From NCBI GenBank assembly GCA_946549155.1, contig CAMNQN010000041.1:1-18461 (forward strand): DNA of 18,461 nucleotides, in the 5' to 3' direction. Under the pieces are notes generated by a model. That model searched no databases. It had not been told where the DNA came from and saw nothing but the letters and a program-made list of their open reading frames with translations. The translations under genes and the position numbers were made by a program. Positions 1 through 7,786 of this stretch are shown piece by piece; position 1 is the stretch's first letter; every line of letters starts with the position of its first letter. Source of the DNA: an uncultured Lachnospiraceae bacterium. Its GTDB lineage: Bacteria > Bacillota > Clostridia > Lachnospirales > Lachnospiraceae.

Positions 1-160
1 GGAAGCGGAGGGCGGCTCCATCCTAGCGTTTCTTGTATCCGGAGCAGTTTTCCAGCGGCATCTGCCCGCCCGGCCCCGTCTTTTCCTGCGTCCTACTACT
101 TAACAAAACACGAAGAACATTCACCTGAACAGTAACAACAGAAGTTTCCGTCAAAAAAAC
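1..160. other. Left-edge region without a supported gene
   Basis: The first roughly 100 bases are GC-rich and the next 60 are AT-rich. I see no convincing gene. An open frame on the minus strand ending at 23 has low-complexity, unfamiliar translation and runs into the start of the phosphofructokinase gene, so I do not call it. The stretch could hold the end or the downstream flank of a gene lying outside the window. Confidence 0.4.
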
Positions 161-189
161 TTGTGGATTTAGGATTACAAGTGTATAAT
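161..189 (+). promoter_or_regulatory. Candidate sigma-A promoter of the phosphofructokinase gene
   Basis: A perfect -10 box TATAAT lies at 184-189. A weak -35 box TTGTGG lies at 161-166, giving a 17-base spacer. Transcription would start near 196, about 36 bases before the ATG at 232. The -10 box is strong evidence and the -35 box is weak. Confidence 0.55.
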
Positions 190-231
190 AAAAGCTATCA
201 GTGCAACAAAAAAGAGAAGGAAGTGAAAACG

Positions 232-1305
232 ATGAAACGTATTGGACTATTGACCAGCGGCGGTGACTGCCAGGCATTGAATGCTACCATGCGGGGGGTG
301 GTAAAGGGCCTCGCCAGTAACCTGGACGAGCTGGAAGTGTACGGTTTTATGAATGGGTACAAGGGCCTGATTTATGGGGATTACAGGCTTTTGACCTCGA
401 AGGATTTCTCGGGAATCCTCACCAAGGGCGGAACGATTCTGGGCTCCTCCAGACAGCCCTTTAAGCTGATGCGTGTGCCGGATGAAAAAGGACTGGACAA
501 GGTGGAGGCCATGAAGCAGAATTATTATAAGCTGCGTTTGGACTGCCTGGTTATTCTTGGGGGCAACGGGACTCAGAAAACCGCGAATCTGCTCAGTGAG
601 GAAGGCCTGAATATTATCCATCTGCCCAAGACCATCGATAACGATATCTGGGGAACGGATATGACCTTTGGCTTCTACAGTGCGGTAAATATCGCCACGG
701 ATGCCATCGACTGCATCCACACCACTGCTGCCTCTCATAACCGCGTATTTATCGTGGAGGTTATGGGACATAAGGTGGGCTGGCTGACTCTGTATTCGGG
801 CATTGCCGGCGGAGCGGATATCATTCTGCTTCCGGAGATTCCCTACAAGATCGATAAGGTGATCGAGGCCATTGACCGCAGGACCAAGGCGGGGAAGGGC
901 TTTACCATTATCGCGGTGGCGGAGGGTGCGATTTCTGCCGAGGATGCGAAGCTGAGCAAGAAAGAGTGGAAGAAAAAGCAGGAAGAAAAGAAATATCCGT
1001 CTGTAGCCTATGAGCTGGCGGAGGAGATTCAGCAGAAGAGCGGTACGGAAGTGCGCATAACGGTTCCGGGCCATACGCAGCGCGGCGGAAGCCCCTGCCC
1101 CTACGACCGGGTGCTCTCCACCCGTCTGGGTGTGTCCGCAGCCAAATTGATTTTGGAGGAACAGTATGGCTGCATGGTGGCGATTGTAAACAATAAGATC
1201 AAGAAGGTTCCGTTGAAGGATGTGGCAGGTAAGCTGAAAACAGTGGCCCCGGACGATCAGCTGGTGCAGGAGGCCAAGCTTTTAGGCATCAGCTTTGGAG
1301 ACTGA
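232..1305 (+). CDS. pfkA: 6-phosphofructokinase, Gly/Lys (mixed-substrate group) type, probably ATP-dependent
   Basis: Cytoplasmic glycolytic kinase converting fructose 6-phosphate to fructose 1,6-bisphosphate. The 357-residue protein opens with the phosphate-binding motif LLTSGGD (residues 6-12). The phosphoryl-donor motif GGNGT (110-114) has Gly113 where pyrophosphate-dependent enzymes carry Asp, which points to ATP. The catalytic motif PKTIDND (132-138) contains the proposed catalytic base Asp136, but has Lys133 where the E. coli enzyme has Gly, as in group III (mixed-substrate) enzymes. Further family motifs are the MGHKVGW block and GHTQRGGSP. I chose ATG 232 because AAGGAAG at 217-223 is correctly spaced; an upstream in-frame start at 163 would overlap the promoter. 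It is a single-gene unit with a promoter before it and a terminator after it. Identity is sure; the donor specificity is inferred. Confidence 0.95.
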   Translation: MKRIGLLTSGGDCQALNATMRGVVKGLASNLDELEVYGFMNGYKGLIYGDYRLLTSKDFSGILTKGGTILGSSRQPFKLMRVPDEKGLDKVEAMKQNYYKLRLDCLVILGGNGTQKTANLLSEEGLNIIHLPKTIDNDIWGTDMTFGFYSAVNIATDAIDCIHTTAASHNRVFIVEVMGHKVGWLTLYSGIAGGADIILLPEIPYKIDKVIEAIDRRTKAGKGFTIIAVAEGAISAEDAKLSKKEWKKKQEEKKYPSVAYELAEEIQQKSGTEVRITVPGHTQRGGSPCPYDRVLSTRLGVSAAKLILEEQYGCMVAIVNNKIKKVPLKDVAGKLKTVAPDDQLVQEAKLLGISFGD

Positions 1306-1343
1306 GAAGGAGCGGGCCGCAGATAGGACCTGTAAACAGTAAG

Positions 1344-1389
1344 AAAAGGTTCCTGTATTCGCAACATACGGATCACAGGAGCCTTTTTC
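1344..1389 (+). terminator. Intrinsic terminator after pfkA
   Basis: The arm at 1344-1356 (AAAAGGTTCCTGT) pairs with 1375-1387 (ACAGGAGCCTTTT) over 13 base pairs with one G-T wobble. The loop is 18 bases and the right arm ends in a run of Ts. It separates pfkA from dnaX. The A-rich left arm means it may also work on the opposite strand. Confidence 0.8.
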
Positions 1390-1461
1390 GGTTTGCTTTT
1401 CGGTTTTATCGTGCAGCTCTTTTTGCAACCGCCGGCAATTTTTAGAGATTGGAGTGCTGAT

Positions 1462-3180
1462 ATGGGATATACCGCTTTGTACCGCAAATTTCGTCCGGAT
1501 GAGTTTTCGGAGGTAAGGGGACAGGAGCATATTGTTACCACATTAAAAAATCAGATCAGGGCGGACCGCATTGGCCATGCCTACTTATTCTGCGGTACCA
1601 GGGGGACCGGTAAGACCACAGTGGCGAAGATTTTTGCCAAGGCGGTCAACTGCGAGCATCCGGTGGATGGAAATCCCTGCAATGAATGTAAAACCTGCCG
1701 GGCCATAAGCTCCGGTGCGTCCATGAACGTAATCGAGATTGACGCTGCCTCCAACAACGGCGTGGACAATATCCGGGAGATACGGGACGAGGTGGCCTAT
1801 TCCCCGGCAGAGGGCAAATATAAGGTTTATATTATCGATGAGGTTCATATGCTGTCCATAGGTGCCTTCAACGCGCTGCTAAAGACGCTGGAGGAGCCGC
1901 CGCCCTATGTGATTTTTATTCTGGCTACTACGGAGGCCCACAAGATTCCGGTGACCATCCTTTCCCGATGCCAGCGATATGATTTCAAGAGGATTACCCA
2001 GGAAGAGATTGCAAAGCGGCTGCAGGATCTGCTGGGCAGAGAGGGCGTGGAGGCGGAGGAGAAGGCCATCCGCTATATCGCGAAAAAGGCGGACGGCGGG
2101 ATGCGGGACGCGTTGAGCCTGGCGGACCAGTGCATTGCCTTCTATCTGGGGCAGACCCTGACCTATGAGAAGGTGCTGGAGGTGCTGGGGGCGGTGGATA
2201 CGGAGGTATTTGGCCGGCTTTTGCGCAGGGTACTGCAGGGGGATGTGGCGGGTTTGTTTGCCCTTCTGGAGGAGCTGATTATCCAGGGAAGGGATCTTAA
2301 CCAGCTTGTCAATGATTTTACCTGGTATCTGCGCAATCTGATGCTGCTGAAGGCTTCGGATGAGATGGATGACAGCCTGGATGTGTCAGCGGAGAATCTG
2401 GCGCAGCTAAAGGAGGAGGCCGCTCTGATTCGGGAGGATACCCTGATGCGCTATATCCGCATTTTTTCAGAGCTGGCAAATCAGATCCGGTATGCTGTGA
2501 ATAAGCGGGTGCTTTTGGAAGTGGCCTTTATCAAGCTGTGCAGGCCCCAGATGCAGCGGGACGAAATATCCCTGGTGGAACGGATACGGCGGCTGGAAAA
2601 ACAGCTGGAGGAGGGTGCGGTGATGCTCCGGCCTGCCGGGCACGCAGGGCCCGGCACAGCAGCGCCCGGAGGTACGGCGGAAGGCATTTTGGGTTCCACG
2701 GATGACAGGACGCAGGGGACTGCCGGCGGCGTGGCATTCCCGGGCGGGCAGACATCCCCTCCGGAGGCGGGCGGAGCGTATGCTCCTTCCAAAACGGAGT
2801 ATGCCGCCCTCAACTATCAGAAGGCGGCTCCAGAGGATCTGAAGCAGATTCGCTCTATGTGGAGCGGCATTGTGCAGGGGGCGGATAATCCCCGGTTTCG
2901 GACGGTGCTGGCTTCCGCACAGCTTAAATTTAACCTTGCGGACGGGGACAGCAGCCAGCTTTTTGTGGTGTTTGCAGATTTTCTGGGGGAGACCTATATC
3001 AACGACCGCTCCAAAAAGGAGGAGCTGGAGCAGATGATCGCGGAGAAAACCGGAAAAAAGGTGGATGTGCGTTTTATTCTCGCGGCGGACGAGGGGATTC
3101 AGAATGCCGCCCTGAAAACCATTGATGTGGATGAGGCCCTGAAGGAATTTGTCCATATGGATATTGAGACAGAAGAATAG
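1462..3180 (+). CDS. dnaX: DNA polymerase III subunit gamma/tau (clamp loader ATPase)
   Basis: Clamp-loader subunit that loads the sliding clamp during replication. The 572-residue protein has the N-terminal AAA+ module: Walker A GTRGTGKT at 45-52, the zinc-binding cysteines 64, 73, 76 and 79, Walker B IIDEVH at 124-129, and the SRC arginine-finger motif at 168-170. A clamp-loader helical domain follows. A Gly/Ala/Pro-rich linker covers about 388-450, and a C-terminal tau-like domain covers roughly 455-560. I chose ATG 1462 because GGAG at 1451-1454 is well placed; the longer frame from 1393 would start within the pfkA terminator tail. It is followed at 48 bases by ybaB and then recR, the classic Firmicute order. 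A slippery heptamer A AAA AAG sits in frame at 3054-3060, but very near the end of the gene. Confidence 0.96.
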   Translation: MGYTALYRKFRPDEFSEVRGQEHIVTTLKNQIRADRIGHAYLFCGTRGTGKTTVAKIFAKAVNCEHPVDGNPCNECKTCRAISSGASMNVIEIDAASNNGVDNIREIRDEVAYSPAEGKYKVYIIDEVHMLSIGAFNALLKTLEEPPPYVIFILATTEAHKIPVTILSRCQRYDFKRITQEEIAKRLQDLLGREGVEAEEKAIRYIAKKADGGMRDALSLADQCIAFYLGQTLTYEKVLEVLGAVDTEVFGRLLRRVLQGDVAGLFALLEELIIQGRDLNQLVNDFTWYLRNLMLLKASDEMDDSLDVSAENLAQLKEEAALIREDTLMRYIRIFSELANQIRYAVNKRVLLEVAFIKLCRPQMQRDEISLVERIRRLEKQLEEGAVMLRPAGHAGPGTAAPGGTAEGILGSTDDRTQGTAGGVAFPGGQTSPPEAGGAYAPSKTEYAALNYQKAAPEDLKQIRSMWSGIVQGADNPRFRTVLASAQLKFNLADGDSSQLFVVFADFLGETYINDRSKKEELEQMIAEKTGKKVDVRFILAADEGIQNAALKTIDVDEALKEFVHMDIETEE

Positions 3181-3227
3181 AAATGGAAAAATAGAAATAA
3201 AACATCAAAAAACAGGAGGAATGAAAC

Positions 3228-3578
3228 ATGGCGAAACGCGGAGGCTTTCCGGGAGGTATGCCCGGCAATATGAACAACCTGATGAAACAGGCACAGAAGA
3301 TGCAGAAGCAGATGGAAGAAAGCCAGAAGGCTTTGGAGGAGAAGGAATTTACGGCAGCGGCCGGCGGCGGTGCAGTGGAAGTGACCATGTCCGGTAAAAA
3401 AGTGGTGACGAAGGTGAAATTGTCCGAGGAAGTGGTGGATCCCGATGATATTGAGATGCTGGAGGACCTGATCATGGCAGCCACCAATGAAGCGCTTCGG
3501 AAGGTGGAGGAGGAGGCAGCCTCTTCCATGTCTAAGCTTACCGGCGGCCTGGGCGGGCTTGGCGGCTTTGGATTCTAG
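3228..3578 (+). CDS. ybaB: YbaB/EbfC family nucleoid-associated protein
   Basis: Small dimeric DNA-binding protein of the nucleoid, genetically linked to RecR-dependent recombination in other bacteria. The 116-residue protein has the expected form: a Gly/Met-rich N-terminus, a long amphipathic helix (about 17-40, with KQAQKMQKQM), a central beta region VEVTMSGKKVVTKVKL, an acidic loop and a C-terminal helix (about 80-100), then a Gly-rich tail. The ribosome site CAGGAGGA is at 3213-3220. A second ATG at 3221 is out of frame with the conserved protein. It lies between dnaX and recR, 13 bases before recR, so the three are probably co-transcribed. Confidence 0.95.
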   Translation: MAKRGGFPGGMPGNMNNLMKQAQKMQKQMEESQKALEEKEFTAAAGGGAVEVTMSGKKVVTKVKLSEEVVDPDDIEMLEDLIMAATNEALRKVEEEAASSMSKLTGGLGGLGGFGF

Positions 3579-3591
3579 GAGCGGTTGAAAA

Positions 3592-4188
3592 ATGGATTAT
3601 TACGGAAGTCAGATTACGAAACTGATCCAGCAGCTGTCCGCGCTTCCCGGCATCGGCGGAAAGTCCGCGCAGCGCCTGGCCTTTCATATTGTAAATATGC
3701 CTGTGGAGCAGGTGAAGCACCTGGCGGAAACCATTCTGGAGGCCAGAGAGCATATCTGTTACTGCAGGGAGTGCTGTACTCTGACGGATCAGGAGATCTG
3801 CCCGATCTGCAGTAACCCTGTCAGAGATAAGAAAACCATTATGGTGGTGGAGAGCTCCAGGGACCTGGCGGCATATGAGAAAACCGGAAAGTACAACGGA
3901 GTGTATCATGTACTGCAGGGGGCTATTTCCCCTCTTTTGGGCATTGGACCGGGGGATATCCGCCTGAAGGAGCTGATGCAGAGGCTGCAGGGGGATGTGG
4001 AGGAAGTGATTATTGCCACCAATTCCAGTCTGGAGGGCGAAACCACTGCCATGTACATCAGTAAGCTGATAAAGCCCACAGGCATCAGAGTCAGCCGAAT
4101 CGCCAGCGGGGTACCGGTGGGCGGAGACCTGGAATATATCGACGAGATGACGCTGCTGCGGGCTTTGGAGGGACGGGTGGAATTGTAG
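3592..4188 (+). CDS. recR: Recombination mediator RecR
   Basis: RecR works with RecF/RecO to load RecA at single-strand gaps. The 198-residue length is typical. The N-terminus carries a helix-hairpin-helix with LPGIGGKSAQR at 18-28. A four-cysteine zinc finger is formed by Cys58, Cys61, Cys70 and Cys73. The Toprim domain begins at about residue 81 with VVESSRD (85-91), and the C-terminus has the conserved ASGVPVGGDLEYID segment (171-184). The start ATG at 3592 is preceded by AGGAGCGG. It is the last gene of the dnaX cluster. The next gene is convergent and ends only 16 bases away; I see no clear terminator between them. Confidence 0.97.
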   Translation: MDYYGSQITKLIQQLSALPGIGGKSAQRLAFHIVNMPVEQVKHLAETILEAREHICYCRECCTLTDQEICPICSNPVRDKKTIMVVESSRDLAAYEKTGKYNGVYHVLQGAISPLLGIGPGDIRLKELMQRLQGDVEEVIIATNSSLEGETTAMYISKLIKPTGIRVSRIASGVPVGGDLEYIDEMTLLRALEGRVEL

Positions 4189-4204
4189 TTTCTGCGTTTT
4201 GGTT

Positions 4205-4789
4205 TCAGCCCCGAAGGCGGGAGGCAGCTGCCAGGGCCTGGGGGCAGAAGGCGTACAGCAGGCCGTGGGCAATGCAGCAGGCCATATCCGCCACGGAGGA
4301 CAGCCTTGTATTCTGCAGCGCCGTCTGGCCCTCCGGGACGGAGGTATTGATGATTCCAGTGATGAAGAAATCCCCCACGCAGGAAAGGTTTTTCTGCACC
4401 CCGGCGCCGGGTTTCAGGCTGCCCTGCCCCAGAGTGATATACCCCAGATGTTTTTTTGTGCCCAGAGAGGCATCCACCGCAACGATATGGCTGCGGGGAT
4501 GCCTCTTTTTTAGATGCTCCCAGGTATCCTCCAGATTCAGCGCGTGGACGGGATAATCCAGTGTTCCGTATACCTGGATGCGGTTTCCCCGCTCATAGGC
4601 AGACAGGAAGGTGCCCACCAGGGGGCCCAGGCTGTCACCGGTGACACGGTCTGTTCCGATACAGAGAATTACCGGCGGTTCCTTTTGCGGATCCAGATCC
4701 CTCGTCAGGCTGCAGAGCTGCCGCCCCAGTTCAAGGGAGGCATAAGGGCGGCGGCTGTTAATATAATATACGGGAAAACGGTTTTTCAT
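4205..4789 (-). CDS. yyaC: YyaC-type sporulation protein (DUF1256, GPR-like fold)
   Basis: The 194-residue protein matches the YyaC family found in spore formers, which is distantly related to the germination protease and hydrogenase-maturation protease fold. The signature CIGTDRVTGDSLGPLVG lies at about residues 43-59; a second conserved block is VAVDASLG, followed by a Gly-rich region with LKPGAGVQKNL. The family's biochemical role is not established. I chose the ATG at 4789 because AAAGGAG precedes it with a six-base spacer; a longer frame to 4855 would run through the palindrome at 4829-4864. It is the only gene on the minus strand and is convergent with recR. Its presence suggests the organism makes endospores. 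Confidence 0.9.
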   Translation of the reverse strand: MKNRFPVYYINSRRPYASLELGRQLCSLTRDLDPQKEPPVILCIGTDRVTGDSLGPLVGTFLSAYERGNRIQVYGTLDYPVHALNLEDTWEHLKKRHPRSHIVAVDASLGTKKHLGYITLGQGSLKPGAGVQKNLSCVGDFFITGIINTSVPEGQTALQNTRLSSVADMACCIAHGLLYAFCPQALAAASRLRG

Positions 4790-4828
4790 TGCAGGCTCCT
4801 TTATTATGATAGATTTTAAAACAATTTT

Positions 4829-4864
4829 CTTAGGGAAACGCTGATGCATCAGCATTTCCTTAAG
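4829..4864. repeat. 36-base near-perfect palindrome in a divergent intergenic region
   Basis: The two halves are reverse complements around a TGCA centre. The core GCTGATGCATCAGC (4840-4853) is perfect. Pairing continues outward to 4829 and 4864 with one mismatch (C4839/A4854) and one G-T pair (G4833/T4860). It lies between the divergent yyaC and LysM genes. There is no T-run on either side, so a terminator is not supported. It may be an operator for a dimeric regulator or a dispersed palindromic repeat. Confidence 0.7.
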
Positions 4865-5046
4865 TATATCCTGATTCCGGCGGAAGTATACCTTGCTGCG
4901 GTTTGGCAGCGTATGGGCTTCGCGCGGAAAATGTCGAACACTTTTTTGTGTCAGAATCCAGAAAAGACTAAATTTTGCGGGACAAATCTAATAAGATGTA
5001 CTGTATCAATTTCTGGAATTATAGGAAGGCAGAAGGAGCGTTGGAT

Positions 5047-6393
5047 ATGAAGCAGGAAATTGTGTTGCCCAAAAATATACGCCAGATCGGGGAAATACAG
5101 CAGGAGAAAAAAGTTTACCTGGAAGATTATGTGATGACCTACATACGGAAGAAGGAAAAAGAGGGGCAGGAGGGCTGTGCCGGAATCCTGGTGGGCAGGA
5201 AGGAGGAGGATGAGCAGGGCGCTTACCTGTTTCTGACGGGAGCTCTGCTTTTGCATCCGGAGCTGGAGACGGAGGAACGCTGGAAGAGGCTGGAGGAAGA
5301 AAAGGAGACATTTTTTCCGGAGCTGGAGCCCTGGGGGTATTTTCTTATGGGTACGCTGGAGGAGGAGCGGCTGGAGGAGATCACGGAGCGGCTGACGGGG
5401 GAACCGGTGATTATTTTCCATTTGCAGGAGGGAGAGGAGACCGTTTACTGGGCGGCTGACAAACAGTATAACCGGCTGAGCGGGTATTTTGTGTTCTATG
5501 AGCGGAACCCTCAGATGCAGAAATACATTGCGGAGACGGAGGAACCGCGAAGCGTAGAGGAGGAGAGCGGGGACGATCAGGCTATCGTAAGCTTCAGGGA
5601 AAAGGTAAAGGAGAAAACACAGAGCAGAAGGAGCGGCGGTATAAGATATCTGGCCAGCTCCTTTCTTGTGCTGACGATTCTGATGCTGGGAGTCACTATT
5701 GTGAACGGGTATGACAGGATGAAGAGCATGGAAACCCTGATTGAGCAGATTTCCATACAGCAGCAGGAGCGGGAGGCCGCACAGACTTCGGCGGTGAAGG
5801 CAGAGCAGGAAGCGTCGGATGCGGGAAGGAGCACCATGGCGGAGATGCAGACCGGGGGCCCGGGGGAAGGGCAGGATGAGGCAGAGGAGGGCGCAAAGGC
5901 TGCGGAGACAGCAGGCGCCTTGGAGAACGGGAAGGAAGAAGAGGAAAATGCCAGGGCGGCGGTGAGCACGTCGGCAGGGGAGGAGAATGTGGAAGCAAAT
6001 GCAAGTGCGGCTGCCGCTTCGGCTGATCCCCTTACCGGGACACAGTCTGACGGCGCCCTCCAGGATATGGCAGCCCGTTTGGAGAGCCAGGGGGCGGCGC
6101 AGTTATCCGGCGGTTCCGCCGCCTCTATTGCGGAGCAGTCCCTGGCGGAGCGGAATTATTCGGCGGAGGATGCCCCCCTGCCGGATCAGGAAATTTCAGG
6201 AAAAACCGACGAAGCGCTGGAGGCGGCCAGACGGCAGTCCCAGTCCGTTTATACAATAAAATACGGGGATACGCTGGCGGACATCAGCCAGAAGTATTAT
6301 GGAAATCTGGATATGGTAGAAAAAATATGTGAACAGAATGAGATCAGCGATGCGAATCTGATTGTCCCCGGGCAAAAAATAGTTCTTCCTTAA
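5047..6393 (+). CDS. Membrane protein with MPN/JAB-like N-terminal domain and C-terminal LysM domain
   Basis: The 448-residue protein has four parts. Residues 1-165 look like a cytoplasmic globular domain with the strand order and landmarks of MPN/JAB folds (VYLEDYVMTYI, AGILVGR, YLFLTGALLL, GYFVFYERNPQMQKY), but no HxH-type metal site is visible. A single membrane helix lies at about 201-221. A long Ala/Glu/Gly-rich low-complexity stalk covers about 245-400. A LysM domain (401-447, YTIKYGDTLADISQKYYGN) should bind peptidoglycan outside. The ATG at 5047 follows AAGGAG (5033-5038); a longer frame from 4975 has no good ribosome site. Related LysM proteins occur widely in Lachnospiraceae; their role is unknown to me. 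The LysM and membrane calls are firm, the MPN assignment is inference. Confidence 0.8.
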   Translation: MKQEIVLPKNIRQIGEIQQEKKVYLEDYVMTYIRKKEKEGQEGCAGILVGRKEEDEQGAYLFLTGALLLHPELETEERWKRLEEEKETFFPELEPWGYFLMGTLEEERLEEITERLTGEPVIIFHLQEGEETVYWAADKQYNRLSGYFVFYERNPQMQKYIAETEEPRSVEEESGDDQAIVSFREKVKEKTQSRRSGGIRYLASSFLVLTILMLGVTIVNGYDRMKSMETLIEQISIQQQEREAAQTSAVKAEQEASDAGRSTMAEMQTGGPGEGQDEAEEGAKAAETAGALENGKEEEENARAAVSTSAGEENVEANASAAAASADPLTGTQSDGALQDMAARLESQGAAQLSGGSAASIAEQSLAERNYSAEDAPLPDQEISGKTDEALEAARRQSQSVYTIKYGDTLADISQKYYGNLDMVEKICEQNEISDANLIVPGQKIVLP

Positions 6394-6402
6394 CAGAAAG
6401 TG

Positions 6403-6411
6403 TGCTATACT
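6403..6411 (+). promoter_or_regulatory. Candidate extended -10 promoter
   Basis: The sequence TGCTATACT matches an extended -10 element (TGn followed by TATAAT-like). No good -35 box is present at the usual distance, which extended -10 promoters can tolerate. It would start transcription near 6418, about 58 bases before the DUF5711-type gene. Confidence 0.35.
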
Positions 6412-6475
6412 GTACCTGTTCCGGGCTTTTTGCACACCGGAGTATTTTTAAAATCAAAGCAAAAGGAATTACAGA

Positions 6476-7768
6476 ATGGATAAAGAGCGAAACAGAGAAA
6501 GACTGAATAAATGGAAGGAACGGCTGGCTTTCCTGAAGCCCTGGGATATGGACGATGAGGTGGGAGAGAATTTGGAAGTCAAACAAATGAGCTCCTCCGA
6601 CAGCGCCAGAGGCTCCCATTGGGGCGGGAAAAAGCTCTCCGGGCGGGAAAGGGAAAAAAGAAGGCGGTATGGCATCGGACTGGCAGCCGTGCTGATCCTT
6701 CTGGTGGCGGGCAGTTTTTATTACTATAACAGGCATCGCACCTTTGGCGGATACGTGGTCACCGCCACCGGGGAGTGTCTGGATATCGCGGGGACGGAAT
6801 ACGTGATGCTGGGCGGAAAAATCATAAAATACTGCTCGGACGGCATTTTTTGCGTGGATACCCACAACAATACGGAGTGGAGCGCGGCCTACAGTATGCA
6901 GACGCCCATTACCTGCACCCGCGGGGATACCATGGTCATCGCGGAACAGCAGGGAAAACAGGTGTATGTGGTGAACTCCAAGGGGCTGCTGGGAAATTTT
7001 GAGACCAGCCTGCCCATTCTGCGGGCGGACGTTTCCTCACAGGGCGTGGTGGCCCTGATTTTGGACGACGACGATGTGACCTGGGTGGAGTTGTACGACA
7101 GTCTGGGAAATCAGCTTGCCAGCGTAAAGACCACGCTGCAGGAATCCGGTTACCCGTTGGATGTGGCTGTCACGCCGAATGCGTCCCGTCTGATGATTTC
7201 TTTCCTGACGGTGGATCAGGGAGCGGTAAATGGCCGGATCTCCTTTTACGATTTTTCGTCCTCCTCCGCCAGCGATGAAAGTCATTTGACGGGAAGCCTG
7301 GATTTTCAGGGCAGGGTTTTTCCGGAGGTTTATTATGCGGACAGCTCTACGCCGGTGGCCCTAAGCGATACCGGATTTGAGGTATTTAAAGGCGGCAGCA
7401 CACCTCAGGAGCGCAAAGCCGTGACCTTCGAGAGGGAGATCGTCAGCAGCTTTCACGATGAGGACTATGTGGGCTTTGTGTTTGGCAATGAAGAGGAGGA
7501 CTGCCGGTTTGAGATGGAGCTGTACAATTACAGCGGAAAGCGGGTCATGAAAAAAGCATTTGACTGCGGTTACACCGAGATCAGGATGGACCGGGGCGAG
7601 ATTCTACTGTATGACGCAAAGAACTGTGTCGCGTACACCACATCCGGAGTAAAACGGTTTGCGTCTGATTACGAAAAGCAGGTGGGATACTTTGGGAAGC
7701 TGCCGGGCTTCCGGAAATATCTGGTGATTACCAATGACAGTATGGATCATATCCGGATCAGTGACTAA
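6476..7768 (+). CDS. DUF5711-type single-pass membrane protein with beta-propeller-like exterior
   Basis: The 430-residue protein has a basic cytoplasmic N-terminus (1-64), one membrane helix at about 65-84 followed by FYYYNRHR, and a large outside domain (90-430). The outside domain is rich in short beta repeats (for example YVVNSKGLLGNF, WVELYDSLGNQLASV, RLMISFLTVD), typical of a propeller-like fold. This agrees with the DUF5711 family that clostridia carry near cvpA. No enzymatic motif is visible. The ribosome site AAAGGA is about nine bases before the ATG. It sits between the LysM gene and cvpA (19 bases before cvpA), so these may form an envelope-related unit. Function unknown. Confidence 0.75.
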   Translation: MDKERNRERLNKWKERLAFLKPWDMDDEVGENLEVKQMSSSDSARGSHWGGKKLSGREREKRRRYGIGLAAVLILLVAGSFYYYNRHRTFGGYVVTATGECLDIAGTEYVMLGGKIIKYCSDGIFCVDTHNNTEWSAAYSMQTPITCTRGDTMVIAEQQGKQVYVVNSKGLLGNFETSLPILRADVSSQGVVALILDDDDVTWVELYDSLGNQLASVKTTLQESGYPLDVAVTPNASRLMISFLTVDQGAVNGRISFYDFSSSSASDESHLTGSLDFQGRVFPEVYYADSSTPVALSDTGFEVFKGGSTPQERKAVTFEREIVSSFHDEDYVGFVFGNEEEDCRFEMELYNYSGKRVMKKAFDCGYTEIRMDRGEILLYDAKNCVAYTTSGVKRFASDYEKQVGYFGKLPGFRKYLVITNDSMDHIRISD

Positions 7769-7786
7769 AGATGGGAGAAAAACAGG

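Noticed and set aside
23..277. Minus-strand frame of 84 codons at the left edge
   Set aside because: It overlaps the phosphofructokinase promoter and start, and its translation shows no recognisable family or credible start signal.
247..1074. Long minus-strand open frame antisense to the phosphofructokinase gene
   Set aside because: It is fully inside a well-supported gene, has no ribosome site of note, and its translation is an Arg/His/Leu-rich mirror of the opposite strand.
1306..1461. Possible signal recognition particle RNA before dnaX, as in Bacillus
   Set aside because: The conserved GGAAGGA-GCAGC type helix is absent; the segment contains the pfkA terminator and little else.
2079..2090. 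Second possible slippery site GAAAAAG in the dnaX ATPase domain
   Set aside because: It does not match the A AAA AAG heptamer and a shift would truncate the protein in the core domain.
2467..3156. Minus-strand frame of 229 codons across the dnaX linker
   Set aside because: It is a shadow of the GC-rich linker and tau region, with no family resemblance or start signal.
4199..4644. Several plus-strand frames opposite yyaC
   Set aside because: They are shadows of the yyaC coding strand; the minus frame carries the conserved family signature and ribosome site.
4945..4975. Possible promoter TTGTGT with TAAATT for the LysM gene
   Set aside because: Spacing is 17 bases but both boxes match poorly; not strong enough to list as a feature.
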